NCBI GenBank assembly: GCA_003385635.1
Contig: QQUY01000001.1
Span: 372,001 to 436,000 of the forward strand
DNA length: 64,000 nt
Reading direction: 5' to 3'
Origin: Acidobacteriota bacterium
Lineage (GTDB): Bacteria; Acidobacteriota; Blastocatellia; Pyrinomonadales; Pyrinomonadaceae
Both the position numbers and the translations under genes were made by a program. Shown here piece by piece: positions 45,840-54,245 of this stretch. The stretch's first letter is position 1. Each line of letters starts with the position of its first letter. Below the pieces are notes generated by a model that made no database searches, had not been told where the DNA came from, and saw nothing but the letters and a program-made list of their open reading frames with translations.

Positions 45840-47411
45840 TTATTGATCAAGCCTGCCAGGCGTTTCGCGTCCCTCGATCCATTTCGCAGCTTCTTCATTC
45901 GTAGAGATCTCGCCATTCAGGATCGCCATAACCAGGTCCCTGGTTATCAGAGTATTAAACTCGTTGGTGAATTGAACCGGAGTGGTACCGTTAGCGCTCT
46001 TGAATATGAAGGGAATCCTGAATTCTGAAGCTTTATCGATCTGCTCTTTTTCGAGCGCGGACCATTCATGCTTGGCTTTCAAGTCGTCCTTTCTGAAGGC
46101 GTGATCGGAAGAGACGATCACGAACGAATTGTCCCAGGTGCCGTTCTCGGTCATCGTTTGCCGTATCTCTCCAAGGACGTTGTCTGCATATTTGATCGCG
46201 TCGAAATAGTTTCCCGTAGCATTCGGGTCTATCTGCCCATTCTCTCGCTTGAAAATGAAAGGAGGATGCGGCATCGGCAAATGCAGAAAGGTCAGGTCCG
46301 CCCGCCCTTGATCCAGCGTCCCAAGTGATTCCCTTACAGTTGATTCGGAGACCTCGATGTATTCCTCGTCCTGGTCGACAAGGTCTTCCAGGACCGGAAG
46401 GGTAGCACCGAGTCTAACGAAGTAGTCGATCGCACTTTCAAGGAATCCGTCAGGATGCGGTCTGAGGACAATATTGTGCGAGAACGACATATCGGTGAAA
46501 CAAAGGTCGTATGAACCCGCAAATACCCTGCAATAGGGGTGGTACCAGCCCACGATCGCGACCGTTCCGCCCATCGTTTTCACAGATCTAAAGACGTTGT
46601 CGTCGGACCAGAGGGCTGCTCCTTGCGGATCGGAAAACGAAAGACGCAGGTCGGAATCACCCACCGGATCCGAAGCCTCCACGATCCGCCCGGTCGTGAG
46701 CGCAGGGATAGAGGTCATCGTTCTCTGTGAGGGAGGATAAGCATGTTCGGCCGACAGGCTGGCGCGCGCAAGAGATTCGAACTCTGGATAATCCGCGGAG
46801 TCGGGCCGGTCCCGGAACAGGTACTGATGGTCGAGTTCGTCGAAGATTATCCAGACGACTCGGCGCCCCAGCATTGAAGGGACTTCGACATCTGTACTCC
46901 TGGCGTGGGGCTGGGGATACAGAGGTGCCCTGACCGCAAAAATAATGGTCTGAACGAAGAGTATCGCTACAAAAGGAAAGAGGATGATGAATACTGCCCG
47001 CAATGCAAGGAAAAGTTTGGTGCGCCAAATGTAAACGGCGGCGACTACCGCCAGGGCGGCCGCCACCGTCAACGCAACGGCCAGCGGCCGTCCAACGAGT
47101 TCACTAAGGTTATTCAATGACAGCGCGCCGAAGAAGTTCTTGTAGAGATTCCTTAGTCCGATCCGTGCTGCAAATAAGAAAATGACATAGACCGTGATCC
47201 TTCCCGCTTTGCCGCCGCGCCTGAAAAGGAGCAGATGTCCAAAGTAAAAACATGCGGCAAGGAGCAATACGTCAAACAGAATGGCAAGGGCATTGATCGC
47301 CGCCCGCGCCTCGCCGTAGTACGAAGGGGCAAGTATGAGGTTCCAGCTTGTGAAAAGGCACAATCCGGAAAGCGTAAACGCTGCGATTAGGTTCTTTGAG
47401 TTAGAATTCAC
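45840..47411 (-). CDS. Membrane sulfatase/alkaline-phosphatase-fold hydrolase or transferase
   Basis: A 523-residue protein with about five N-terminal membrane helices (residues 1-165) and an outer alkaline phosphatase-fold domain. Metal-site blocks are RVVWIIFDELDHQYL (nucleophile region with Asp-Glu), PSQRTMTSIPALTTG, HLPMPHPPFI and VIVSSDHAFR. This layout is like LtaS/EptA-type enzymes that move phospho-groups onto surface glycans. It starts with GTG overlapping the stop of the upstream methyltransferase gene (GTGA), so the two are translationally coupled. Actual substrate unknown. Confidence 0.82.
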   Translation of the reverse strand: MNSNSKNLIAAFTLSGLCLFTSWNLILAPSYYGEARAAINALAILFDVLLLAACFYFGHLLLFRRGGKAGRITVYVIFLFAARIGLRNLYKNFFGALSLNNLSELVGRPLAVALTVAAALAVVAAVYIWRTKLFLALRAVFIILFPFVAILFVQTIIFAVRAPLYPQPHARSTDVEVPSMLGRRVVWIIFDELDHQYLFRDRPDSADYPEFESLARASLSAEHAYPPSQRTMTSIPALTTGRIVEASDPVGDSDLRLSFSDPQGAALWSDDNVFRSVKTMGGTVAIVGWYHPYCRVFAGSYDLCFTDMSFSHNIVLRPHPDGFLESAIDYFVRLGATLPVLEDLVDQDEEYIEVSESTVRESLGTLDQGRADLTFLHLPMPHPPFIFKRENGQIDPNATGNYFDAIKYADNVLGEIRQTMTENGTWDNSFVIVSSDHAFRKDDLKAKHEWSALEKEQIDKASEFRIPFIFKSANGTTPVQFTNEFNTLITRDLVMAILNGEISTNEEAAKWIEGRETPGRLDQ

Positions 47412-48844
47412 TTCTTGACGAATTCGTACATAACCCGGGTTTCCCGCACGAGAGGCGTCCTTTTTCGGGTCCGGAAACGGTGCTCGAAGGCTTCCCGAAA
47501 AACATCTTCCGTCAGGTCGCGATGAAGCTCGTCGCGCCCCCGGGCAATGGTTCTGAACATCGGATCATCTGGGGAAACCCATTCGATAAGCAATGCCCTC
47601 GTGTCGATGGAAGCAATAAGATCCACTACTTCCTCTAGCGGTATCCGTTCAGTGACGAGTAGATGATGCACCACGGCAAGCATCAAAACAGCCTCAAATC
47701 TGCCGGCAGCTCTTGCAATGAACGAAGGGTTTTCAGAGTTCATCCAGCCCACGGCCGGACTGGGGCGGGATATGTCTATTACGAGAGGCAGGATGTCCAA
47801 CGATTCATTGTCAGCCGACCGGAATAGCTCGTCGATGACCACTTCGTCCGTATCAATTGAGACCGTCCGCGAGCCGGACCGGGCGGCTATCTTACTAAAC
47901 TCTCCGGTGTTGCAGCCTATATCAAGTACAGTCCGGGGCGAATGGCTTGCAACGAATTCCCTCACCAGGTCCTTTTTCTGGTCCACATATCCAGGTTCAA
48001 CGGATAAATTCTGATCCATGTAGCCGGACCACACGGACCCTCGCTGCGCTTGAGGCGAGGCGCTATCCAGCTTCTTTCGCAAACCCCTTAGTATTCGGGC
48101 AAAGACGAAGGCTGCCTGTTCCGGTGATTTGCTTGTTCTCGGATTGTAAATAGAGCCATCCTCGCTTTTCTTGGAAAGAAGTGCCGGAAGAGTTGCGGTT
48201 GTCCGAAGGGGAGTCAGCCACCTCGCGAACCAGCCGCTCACTTCGTAAGCCGTCTCGGGTTCGATACCGTCCCTTCCAAGCAGGAAGAACGGGCGGAAGG
48301 GAAGTCGGATGTACTTAGCGAGTTGAAGAGGAAGCAGAAAGGTCCTGATGAATTGCGCGTTCGGTTTCCAGACCGGATCGAGCGGCTCACGTTCCTCGAA
48401 AGACAAAAGATCGATGAAAACAGGGCGGGTACCGCGAAACAGGATGTTGTACGGAGTAGCATCCTTGAGCCCCCACTGAGATTCGGCGGCGGATTCTGCA
48501 AGTTTGAGCGTAAGGCGTGCGGCGGAGGCGAGCATTTCCGGACACCACTCATAAGCGAAGCTCGCGAACGGTACGGCGTCGTGCTCGAGTACCGAAGCAA
48601 AGCCCTTGATAGAGTGCCGATCAGCGATCTCGCGTCCAACGTCTTTGTCCGCGTGCCGTGTGCCTATGACCTCACCGGAATCCGAGAGAGCACTGAAAAG
48701 TTCAGAGTTAAGAAACCGGGAAAGCGATTCTTGTCCTCGGGGGTAAACGAATCGGAAGACCCTGTCACCGCTGACTATCACGCGACCGTCCGGATCACGG
48801 AACGATGCACTGACGCTGCTTTCTGCAGATCGGCCGGAATTCAT
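47408..48844 (-). CDS. SAM-dependent methyltransferase with kinase-like N-terminal region
   Basis: A 478-residue protein. The C-terminal ~200 residues are a class I SAM methyltransferase (VLDIGCNTGEFSKIAARSG; LMLAVVHHLL). The N-terminal half contains GLKDATPYNILFRG followed by VFIDLLSFE, which looks like an aminoglycoside-phosphotransferase-type catalytic loop (D-x-x-P-x-N and a later Asp). A fused or degenerate kinase domain is possible. It overlaps the small membrane protein gene upstream (ATGA) and the phosphatase-fold gene downstream (GTGA), forming a tight three-gene cassette, probably for surface glycan modification. Confidence 0.8.
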   Translation of the reverse strand: MNSGRSAESSVSASFRDPDGRVIVSGDRVFRFVYPRGQESLSRFLNSELFSALSDSGEVIGTRHADKDVGREIADRHSIKGFASVLEHDAVPFASFAYEWCPEMLASAARLTLKLAESAAESQWGLKDATPYNILFRGTRPVFIDLLSFEEREPLDPVWKPNAQFIRTFLLPLQLAKYIRLPFRPFFLLGRDGIEPETAYEVSGWFARWLTPLRTTATLPALLSKKSEDGSIYNPRTSKSPEQAAFVFARILRGLRKKLDSASPQAQRGSVWSGYMDQNLSVEPGYVDQKKDLVREFVASHSPRTVLDIGCNTGEFSKIAARSGSRTVSIDTDEVVIDELFRSADNESLDILPLVIDISRPSPAVGWMNSENPSFIARAAGRFEAVLMLAVVHHLLVTERIPLEEVVDLIASIDTRALLIEWVSPDDPMFRTIARGRDELHRDLTEDVFREAFEHRFRTRKRTPLVRETRVMYEFVKK

Positions 48845-49038
48845 TCCACATTGCTCGTCTCATTGTCGTCGCGACGGCCTCGAACTCCGTTGACAACCCT
48901 TAAGAATAGAGACTTTACCCGTTTGAAGGCGATGCTGACATAGAACGCGAGCCCAAGAAAGAACCCGATCAGCAACTGGAGGATGAGTGCCCCGGAACCG
49001 GGATCGGCGTAAAGGAATATGTAAAAGGATTGGTCCAT
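48841..49038 (-). CDS. Small membrane protein of the envelope cassette
   Basis: A 65-residue protein with one membrane helix (LILQLLIGFFLGLAFYVSIAF) preceded by FLYADPGSGA, a motif that recurs in small proteins next to surface-modification genes. ATG 49038 is chosen because GAGG precedes it; an in-frame start ten codons upstream exists. Its stop overlaps the methyltransferase start (ATGA). A membrane-anchoring or assembly role is inferred only from position. Confidence 0.75.
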   Translation of the reverse strand: MDQSFYIFLYADPGSGALILQLLIGFFLGLAFYVSIAFKRVKSLFLRVVNGVRGRRDDNETSNVE

Positions 49039-49201
49039 TTTGCCTCGGAGGTTCACCGTTCGCAGCATATTTGCAATAAGGCGGGCCTCTGACGTAACTT
49101 GATGCGGTGCCGGCGAATTGTTGTCGTCCCGAATGCTTGGGTAACTTTAGCAAATCCGTGCTTTTAGACCAAGAAGGACGCCCGCCGGGACCGGTATAGA
49201 A

Positions 49202-50236
49202 ATGGAGGTCCGGGACATTAACGTATTCGAGTTGACGATCGAGCTGATGAAAATCCCATCGGTTTCGGGCAACGAGCAAAAGGTCGGCGCGTTCATCGGT
49301 GAATATCTTGGTTCGCTCGGATATGACGTTGAGCTCCAGGAAGTCGTCGACGGGCGGAAGAACGTGATAGCTGTCGCTTCGGATAACCCCGAACTTTTCT
49401 TCTCAACCCATATGGACACTGTGCCGCCGTTCATTCCCCCGACTGAAGATCGGGAGAAGATCTATGGGCGCGGATCGTGCGACGCAAAGGGAATTATCGC
49501 TTCTCAGATCGCCGCCGCCGAGCAACTTAGAGCAGCGGGAGAGACAAGGATTGGACTGCTCTTCACAGTTGATGAAGAAGAGTCCTCACTTGGGTCCAAA
49601 GCGGCGAACGATCTTCCTGTTTCAGCGAAATGTCGGTACATGATCAACGGCGAGCCGACGGACAACGATCTAGGAATAGGCTCTAAAGGGTCGCTGCGAA
49701 TGCGGCTTTCGACCAGCGGCAAGGCGGCGCATTCGGCGTATCCGGAGATGGGAGAATCCGCCATCGAAAAGATGGTCGAAGTGCTTTCCGATGTGATCGG
49801 CGCTGATTTGCCGGGAGACGAGTTCTTCGGAGATACGACACTGAACGTCGGGACTATAAGTGGTGGTTTGAAAACGAATGTTGTGCCGCCGTCGGCGGAA
49901 GCCGGTCTTCACATAAGGTTGGCGACCGACGATGGCCCGGTCATAGAGAGGCTGAATGAGATCGTGGGAGACCGCGGCGAGTTGGAGACCATGTCGTGCA
50001 GCCTGCCTGTGAAGATGCTCGAAGTAGAAGGATTCAAGCAGAAGGTGGTGAGGTTTACGACCGACATTCCTCAACTTACCAACTGGGGAACGCCTCTTCT
50101 TCTTGGCCCCGGATCGATCCTCGACGCGCACACCTCCCACGAGTATGTAAAAAAAGAGGACCTGGTAGCGGCAGTGGAACTGTATGTTAATCTTGGTCGT
50201 CGCCTATTGGACGGGCAAGTAAAACGACACAGATGA
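49202..50236 (+). CDS. M20 family metallopeptidase (ArgE/DapE-like)
   Basis: A 344-residue M20 di-zinc hydrolase. The metal and catalytic motifs are STHMDTVPP (His-x-Asp), GRGSCDAKGI, VDEEESSLGS (Glu-Glu) and NGEPTDNDLG; the C-terminal ligand is in DAHTSHEYV. It is probably an N-acyl amino acid deacylase. Proximity to dapB suggests succinyl-diaminopimelate desuccinylase, but acetylornithine deacetylase is equally possible. The last residues (RHR) and the TGA are read from an ACACAGATGAACACAG repeat. Confidence 0.86.
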   Translation: MEVRDINVFELTIELMKIPSVSGNEQKVGAFIGEYLGSLGYDVELQEVVDGRKNVIAVASDNPELFFSTHMDTVPPFIPPTEDREKIYGRGSCDAKGIIASQIAAAEQLRAAGETRIGLLFTVDEEESSLGSKAANDLPVSAKCRYMINGEPTDNDLGIGSKGSLRMRLSTSGKAAHSAYPEMGESAIEKMVEVLSDVIGADLPGDEFFGDTTLNVGTISGGLKTNVVPPSAEAGLHIRLATDDGPVIERLNEIVGDRGELETMSCSLPVKMLEVEGFKQKVVRFTTDIPQLTNWGTPLLLGPGSILDAHTSHEYVKKEDLVAAVELYVNLGRRLLDGQVKRHR

Positions 50237-50249
50237 ACACAGATATTTC
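50227..50249. repeat. Left ACACAGATGAACACAGAT arm
   Basis: The unit ACACAGATGA is repeated and contains the stop codon of the M20 gene. It is inverse to the arm at 50848-50876; the GxxExxY gene lies between the arms. Confidence 0.8.
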
Positions 50250-50314
50250 TGGGATGAATCGTCGGAAGAGCCTACGATCCGAGTCCCGGCTTCAAAGGGT
50301 CGAAGGATGGCTTC

Positions 50315-50734
50315 ATGAAAGACGGCACCTCACGCTACGTCGACACTCTTCTAGGCCGAGATAAGGAATTCAACAGGATTAACAAAATCACGGAGAAAAT
50401 CATCGGTTGTGCTTTCAAGGTTAGTAATACTTTGGGTACTGGCTTCTTAGAAAAAGTATACGAGAACAGCTTGGCGATCGAATTGTCCAAACACAAACTG
50501 CATGTTGAACGACAGAAACCAATAGATGTTTTTTACGAGAAAGAAGTCGTTGGCTCTTTCTTTGCAGATCTGCTCGTTGAAGACGAAATATTGATCGAAC
50601 TCAAGCACGCTAGGAATCTGGATCCGGCCCACAAGGCTCAATGCCTGAACTACTTGCGCGCGACTGACCTGAGGCTTTGTCTCCTTATTAATTTCGGAAA
50701 GCCCAAGATAGAGATCAAACGCATCTCGAATTGA
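50315..50734 (+). CDS. GxxExxY family protein
   Basis: A 139-residue protein of the GxxExxY family, named for the motif seen here as G43-FL-E46-KV-Y49. The later FFADLLVEDEILIELKHA carries Asp and Glu-x-Lys in the spacing of PD-(D/E)xK nucleases, so a nuclease-like fold is likely; biological function is not established. Base composition is more AT-rich than neighbours. It is bracketed by inverse arms of an ACACAGATGA repeat (50227 and 50848) between two housekeeping genes, which suggests it arrived as an insert. Confidence 0.85.
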   Translation: MKDGTSRYVDTLLGRDKEFNRINKITEKIIGCAFKVSNTLGTGFLEKVYENSLAIELSKHKLHVERQKPIDVFYEKEVVGSFFADLLVEDEILIELKHARNLDPAHKAQCLNYLRATDLRLCLLINFGKPKIEIKRISN

Positions 50735-50847
50735 AAATACGAGGCACCATTCAGGGTTTAAGGTATATACGCCTTCTCTAATGAATTTACACACGGTTTG
50801 GCGCCAATGCTAAATCAGATCCGAGGCCGTTGCGGTACGAGTTATCT

Positions 50848-50876
50848 TCTTCATCTGTGTTCATCTGTGTCCAATT
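50848..50876. repeat. Right ATCTGTGTTCATCTGTGT arm
   Basis: Inverse partner of 50227-50249. It ends 10 bp before the dapB start codon, leaving no clear Shine-Dalgarno sequence for dapB. Confidence 0.8.
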
Positions 50877-50886
50877 TTTCAAACCT

Positions 50887-51585
50887 ATGAAGATTGCGAT
50901 TATCGGCTACGGGGCGATGGGCAAGATCATCGAGCGGCTGGCGAAAGAGGCCGCGCACGAGGTCGCCGTCGTCGTCGATCAAGAATCCGCAGGTGACTCG
51001 CCTGAAGAACTCGCGGGGAAACTCCGAGGGGTCGACGCTGCGATAGATTTTTCCGTAGCAGACGCGGTCACGCGAAATGTCGAGGCTTGCTGCGTTGCGG
51101 GAGTGCCGCTCGTCGAGGGTACGACCGGATGGAACGGTGAGCTGGAAAAGATCAGGTCGATCGTCGAGGAATCGAACTGTGCGTTGGTATACGGCGCGAA
51201 CTTCTCGATCGGTGTCAATCTCTTCTACAGAATGGTCCGGCGGGCTTCAGAGCTGATGTCGAGGTTTCGGGAGTACGAGGCGTTCATCGAGGAACGGCAT
51301 CATTCCCGGAAGGTCGACGCCCCTTCCGGGACCGCACTCAAGCTAAAGCAGATAATAGAAGAGAATATTGATGCGGGATTCTCCGTGTCCTCAACCCGCG
51401 CCGGAAACATTCCCGGAACTCATACCGTCGGCTTTGACGGCCCGTTCGATCAGATCTCGTTGGAACACACGGCCCGCTCTCGCGAAGGTTTCGCCTCGGG
51501 TGCTCTTTCAGCGGCCGAATGGGCTATCGGAAAATCCGGCTTCTGGGAGTTCCCGGAAGTGATCGACGAGATCATCGGGGACTAG
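50887..51585 (+). CDS. dapB: 4-Hydroxy-tetrahydrodipicolinate reductase
   Basis: A 232-residue DapB of the lysine/diaminopimelate pathway. The NAD(P) motif is IAIIGYGAMGKIIERLA; the family block EERHHSRKVDAPSGTALKL carries the catalytic His and Lys residues, and GTTGW and NFSIGVNLF are conserved. ATG 50887 is chosen; upstream codons are repeat-derived. The C-terminus overlaps the convergent M23 gene by 14 bp. Confidence 0.95.
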   Translation: MKIAIIGYGAMGKIIERLAKEAAHEVAVVVDQESAGDSPEELAGKLRGVDAAIDFSVADAVTRNVEACCVAGVPLVEGTTGWNGELEKIRSIVEESNCALVYGANFSIGVNLFYRMVRRASELMSRFREYEAFIEERHHSRKVDAPSGTALKLKQIIEENIDAGFSVSSTRAGNIPGTHTVGFDGPFDQISLEHTARSREGFASGALSAAEWAIGKSGFWEFPEVIDEIIGD

Positions 51586-52195
51586 CGCCCTTCAGCCTCT
51601 TGTCTATGAAATCGGACGGATCGAGCCATCCCCGGCGGTCATCCGCGTAACCCGGTCCCTGGGTATCCCAATAGCGGTTAGAACGCTCTCTCAACTCAAA
51701 ATGAAGATGGCACAGGTAAGTGCCGTCCGCATTCCCGACAGAACCAATTCTTTCGCCGATACTGATCTTACCGGTCGTCCTCTCGATCTTTTCAAGATGG
51801 CCGTAGAGCGTCTGGACCTCACTTCTGTCAGGCAGCCGATGCGTTACGATGATAACGTTTCCCCAACCGGGTCCCGCGTCCCTCGCGAAAGTGATCAGAC
51901 CATTCGCCGCCGCTCTTACCGCCTCTCCGCAATCAGAGTTTCCACCTGAATTCCTGTTCCAATCCTCACCCAGATGCCGGTTCTTTCCGAAGTCCTGAGC
52001 GTTGTACCAGGCGTCTTTTCTGTCGCGTGCTTGCGTCGTGGAATCGGCATCTCCGATCGGATAAATAAATCGGTCCGCAATATCAGGAACTGATCGTTCG
52101 GGAGTCGGGGCCGCTTCGGAACGCTGCTCGTGTGAACAGGCGATGCCCATGCAAAAGATCAATAGAAGGAGTGGTGCGGTAGAAAGACGGATCAC
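51572..52195 (-). CDS. M23 family peptidoglycan endopeptidase lipoprotein
   Basis: A 207-residue lipoprotein (lipobox GIAC, Cys20) with an M23/LytM domain. The zinc ligands are visible as H-LGE-D in RHLGEDWNR and the HLHFE motif (CHLHFELRE). It probably cuts peptide cross-links in peptidoglycan or activates amidases. The surrounding VRAAANGLITFARDAG and TLYGHLEKI are typical of the fold. Confidence 0.9.
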   Translation of the reverse strand: MIRLSTAPLLLLIFCMGIACSHEQRSEAAPTPERSVPDIADRFIYPIGDADSTTQARDRKDAWYNAQDFGKNRHLGEDWNRNSGGNSDCGEAVRAAANGLITFARDAGPGWGNVIIVTHRLPDRSEVQTLYGHLEKIERTTGKISIGERIGSVGNADGTYLCHLHFELRERSNRYWDTQGPGYADDRRGWLDPSDFIDKRLKGASPR

Positions 52196-52279
52196 CAGAA
52201 CAGATTACGCCAGAGATGGGATTTCCGGCAAAGAAAGTGGCGGTGAAAGAACGAATCTGCCATTGGGAAAGCCTAAGTG

Positions 52280-52591
52280 CTAGTCCTCTTCCCGGGAATG
52301 ACCGGCGATCGTCCTCAGAGCGCTTAGCCCGGATGTTTTGTTTGTAAGGATCGCCCTGGCAAGATCGTATAGGTGACCAGGAATAAGATCAGCCTGGACC
52401 CTTTCATCGGGAATGGTCGGGAAGTGGTTGTAGAACTCCAGCTCTGCACTGCAGAAATCACAGTGTGCGACGTGTGCTACTACGATGTCTGAAGCATAGC
52501 TACCAAGCCGCTTTTGCCTGTATGCAAGCAGGCGGTCAGAAGATGGACACCTCACACTCTTACGGAATCCCGACGTACTGTTGTGGAACAT
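52280..52591 (-). CDS. Anti-sigma-like zinc-finger protein
   Basis: A protein of about 103 residues if ATG 52591 is used; the frame is open to a TTG at 52771 but that part is AT-rich and poorly coding. A possible zinc site reads CPSSDRLLAYRQ...VVAHVAHCDFCSAELEFY, like the H-x3-C-x2-C zinc fingers of anti-sigma factors and zf-HC2 proteins. No membrane helix follows. It is divergent from the sigma-like gene at 53079, so a regulator pair is possible. Assignment is tentative. Confidence 0.55.
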   Translation of the reverse strand: MFHNSTSGFRKSVRCPSSDRLLAYRQKRLGSYASDIVVAHVAHCDFCSAELEFYNHFPTIPDERVQADLIPGHLYDLARAILTNKTSGLSALRTIAGHSREED

Positions 52592-52819
52592 ATCGGACGC
52601 TCGTAACGGGATCCGAGACACGTTCTGCGTCCGAAATCCCTGCTCTAAACAGATTATTGCTACCTTTCGAACTAAATCAGCAATCACTCCCCGCTTCCAC
52701 AACTTTGAGCAATATTTGAAGGCGGCTTCGGCATTTCCATTGGTATTTCGGAAACTAAATCCTACAAACAAAGGTTTTATGGAAAAGTGTTTATCAATGT
52801 TTAAGAAACAAAAAAAGTG

Positions 52820-52848
52820 TTGCTCATTCGACGGATTATTGCTAATAT
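52820..52848 (+). promoter_or_regulatory. Possible sigma-70-type promoter
   Basis: TTGCTC, a 17-bp spacer, then TAATAT, in an AT-rich 300-bp spacer upstream of the 53079 gene. Nothing else is seen in 52592-53078 apart from runs of A and T. Confidence 0.4.
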
Positions 52849-53078
52849 CTAAGTTGTGGTCAGGAGCGGAACAAGTCTCCTAACAACCCCAACCCACAGC
52901 GCCAGGCTCGGCGATCAAGTTTTAAGTTTTTTTCTACCCTGAACAGGCTGCAGCAACTACAGGTTGCTTGGCGGAGTTACACCTGAGGACGCTTCTTTCG
53001 GGAAAAGACGGCGACACCCTATTCGCTGCTGCGGTTGCCTCACGCACCTTATCCATTCCGGGATAGCTGAAGGTATCT

Positions 53079-54245
53079 ATGAGTTCTGACACCAAAAAGG
53101 CGGGATCAAGCGGAAAGAAAAAGAAGAAGGTCTTCCGTCGAAACAAACGGATCAAGGTCGGCAAGTGGAACAAGAGCCTTACCAAATCCGACGTAAACCA
53201 GATCTGGACGGAACTACACCGCATAGTCTCATCGCATCCGTTGGTGCGCGCGTCCAAGAAGGCGGGTTTCCTTGTAGAGGAGGGTAGGTACAACGTCTAC
53301 TCCGATATGACGCAGGAACTCTTCGTGGCGCTTCTTAGCAAAGAAAGGTTCCAGCACTATCTCGATACTGGAATGACGGATCAGGAGATCGAGGCGGAGA
53401 TCAGCCAGATCGAGCTCACGAATCTCCTTACAGCTCAACTCCGCAAAAGGCATCCCGAATCTTACAGGCTTGCACGGCGGATATCGACCCTTATCCAGAC
53501 AAGCGAGACTTTCAAGCGTTTTGACAATACTGGAAATCCGGAAGTCCACAGAAGACTTGCCGAACGAGTGTTCGGTCTCGCCGACTGGAGGGACGAGAAG
53601 ACGACACGCAGTCAGCAGGAGATGGAAGAGCGCGTTCAAAAAGTCTCGTTTCACGAGCGCGATACAAGAATGGTCGGCTGCACCGGCGACGCACAGATAG
53701 TCATCAGCAACGCAGAGCTTGAAAAACTGATAGTTCGTGTGTTCAAGGCCGTTGATTCACCGGTCAATATCAGGGCGATCAGGGGTCTTGTCATGTCACG
53801 CCTTCCCGTGATGGACATCTACCTGGTCCCCATCACCGCCCCCAACAACTCCGACGACGACCGGTACATGGACCTCGATCCGGCAGATCAGCGCGAAACG
53901 CCTGAAGAGGATTACCTGAGACGCGAGGCCGAAGAGGCCGCCGCGGGATTTGTCGAGCATTTTTTAGACCTGCTTAAAGATTCGGTACGCGGAAAAGCGA
54001 AACAGTACAACCGGATGATCAACATTCTATGGTACTGCTATCTGAATTCTGACGGAGGCACCCAGCTCGAAGTCGCCGATAAGCTTGGTGTTTCAGATTC
54101 CCTTGTTTCGGACTACCGGAAGAGGATCGAAGCGAATCTCCAGGAGCTGTCGTTCGGTGGTGTTAATGAGGCACGACAGTTCGAGAAACGCCTGAAATTA
54201 CAGGTCCGGGAAATGATCACGGTCGAAGAAGAAGTTTCGGCCTAA
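53079..54245 (+). CDS. Large protein with C-terminal sigma-70 region-4-like HTH
   Basis: A 388-residue protein with a Lys-rich N-terminus (SSGKKKKKVFRRNKRIKVGK). Its C-terminus carries a helix-turn-helix of the sigma region 4/DNA-binding type (GGTQLEVADKLGVSDSLVSD, then YRKRIEANLQEL, residues ~325-358). The middle (residues ~60-200) is helical; it contains YSDMTQELFVALLSKERF, reminiscent of sigma region 2-like surroundings. It is probably a lineage-specific transcription factor. It is convergent with the kinase gene, overlapping by 4 bp. Confidence 0.7.
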   Translation: MSSDTKKAGSSGKKKKKVFRRNKRIKVGKWNKSLTKSDVNQIWTELHRIVSSHPLVRASKKAGFLVEEGRYNVYSDMTQELFVALLSKERFQHYLDTGMTDQEIEAEISQIELTNLLTAQLRKRHPESYRLARRISTLIQTSETFKRFDNTGNPEVHRRLAERVFGLADWRDEKTTRSQQEMEERVQKVSFHERDTRMVGCTGDAQIVISNAELEKLIVRVFKAVDSPVNIRAIRGLVMSRLPVMDIYLVPITAPNNSDDDRYMDLDPADQRETPEEDYLRREAEEAAAGFVEHFLDLLKDSVRGKAKQYNRMINILWYCYLNSDGGTQLEVADKLGVSDSLVSDYRKRIEANLQELSFGGVNEARQFEKRLKLQVREMITVEEEVSA

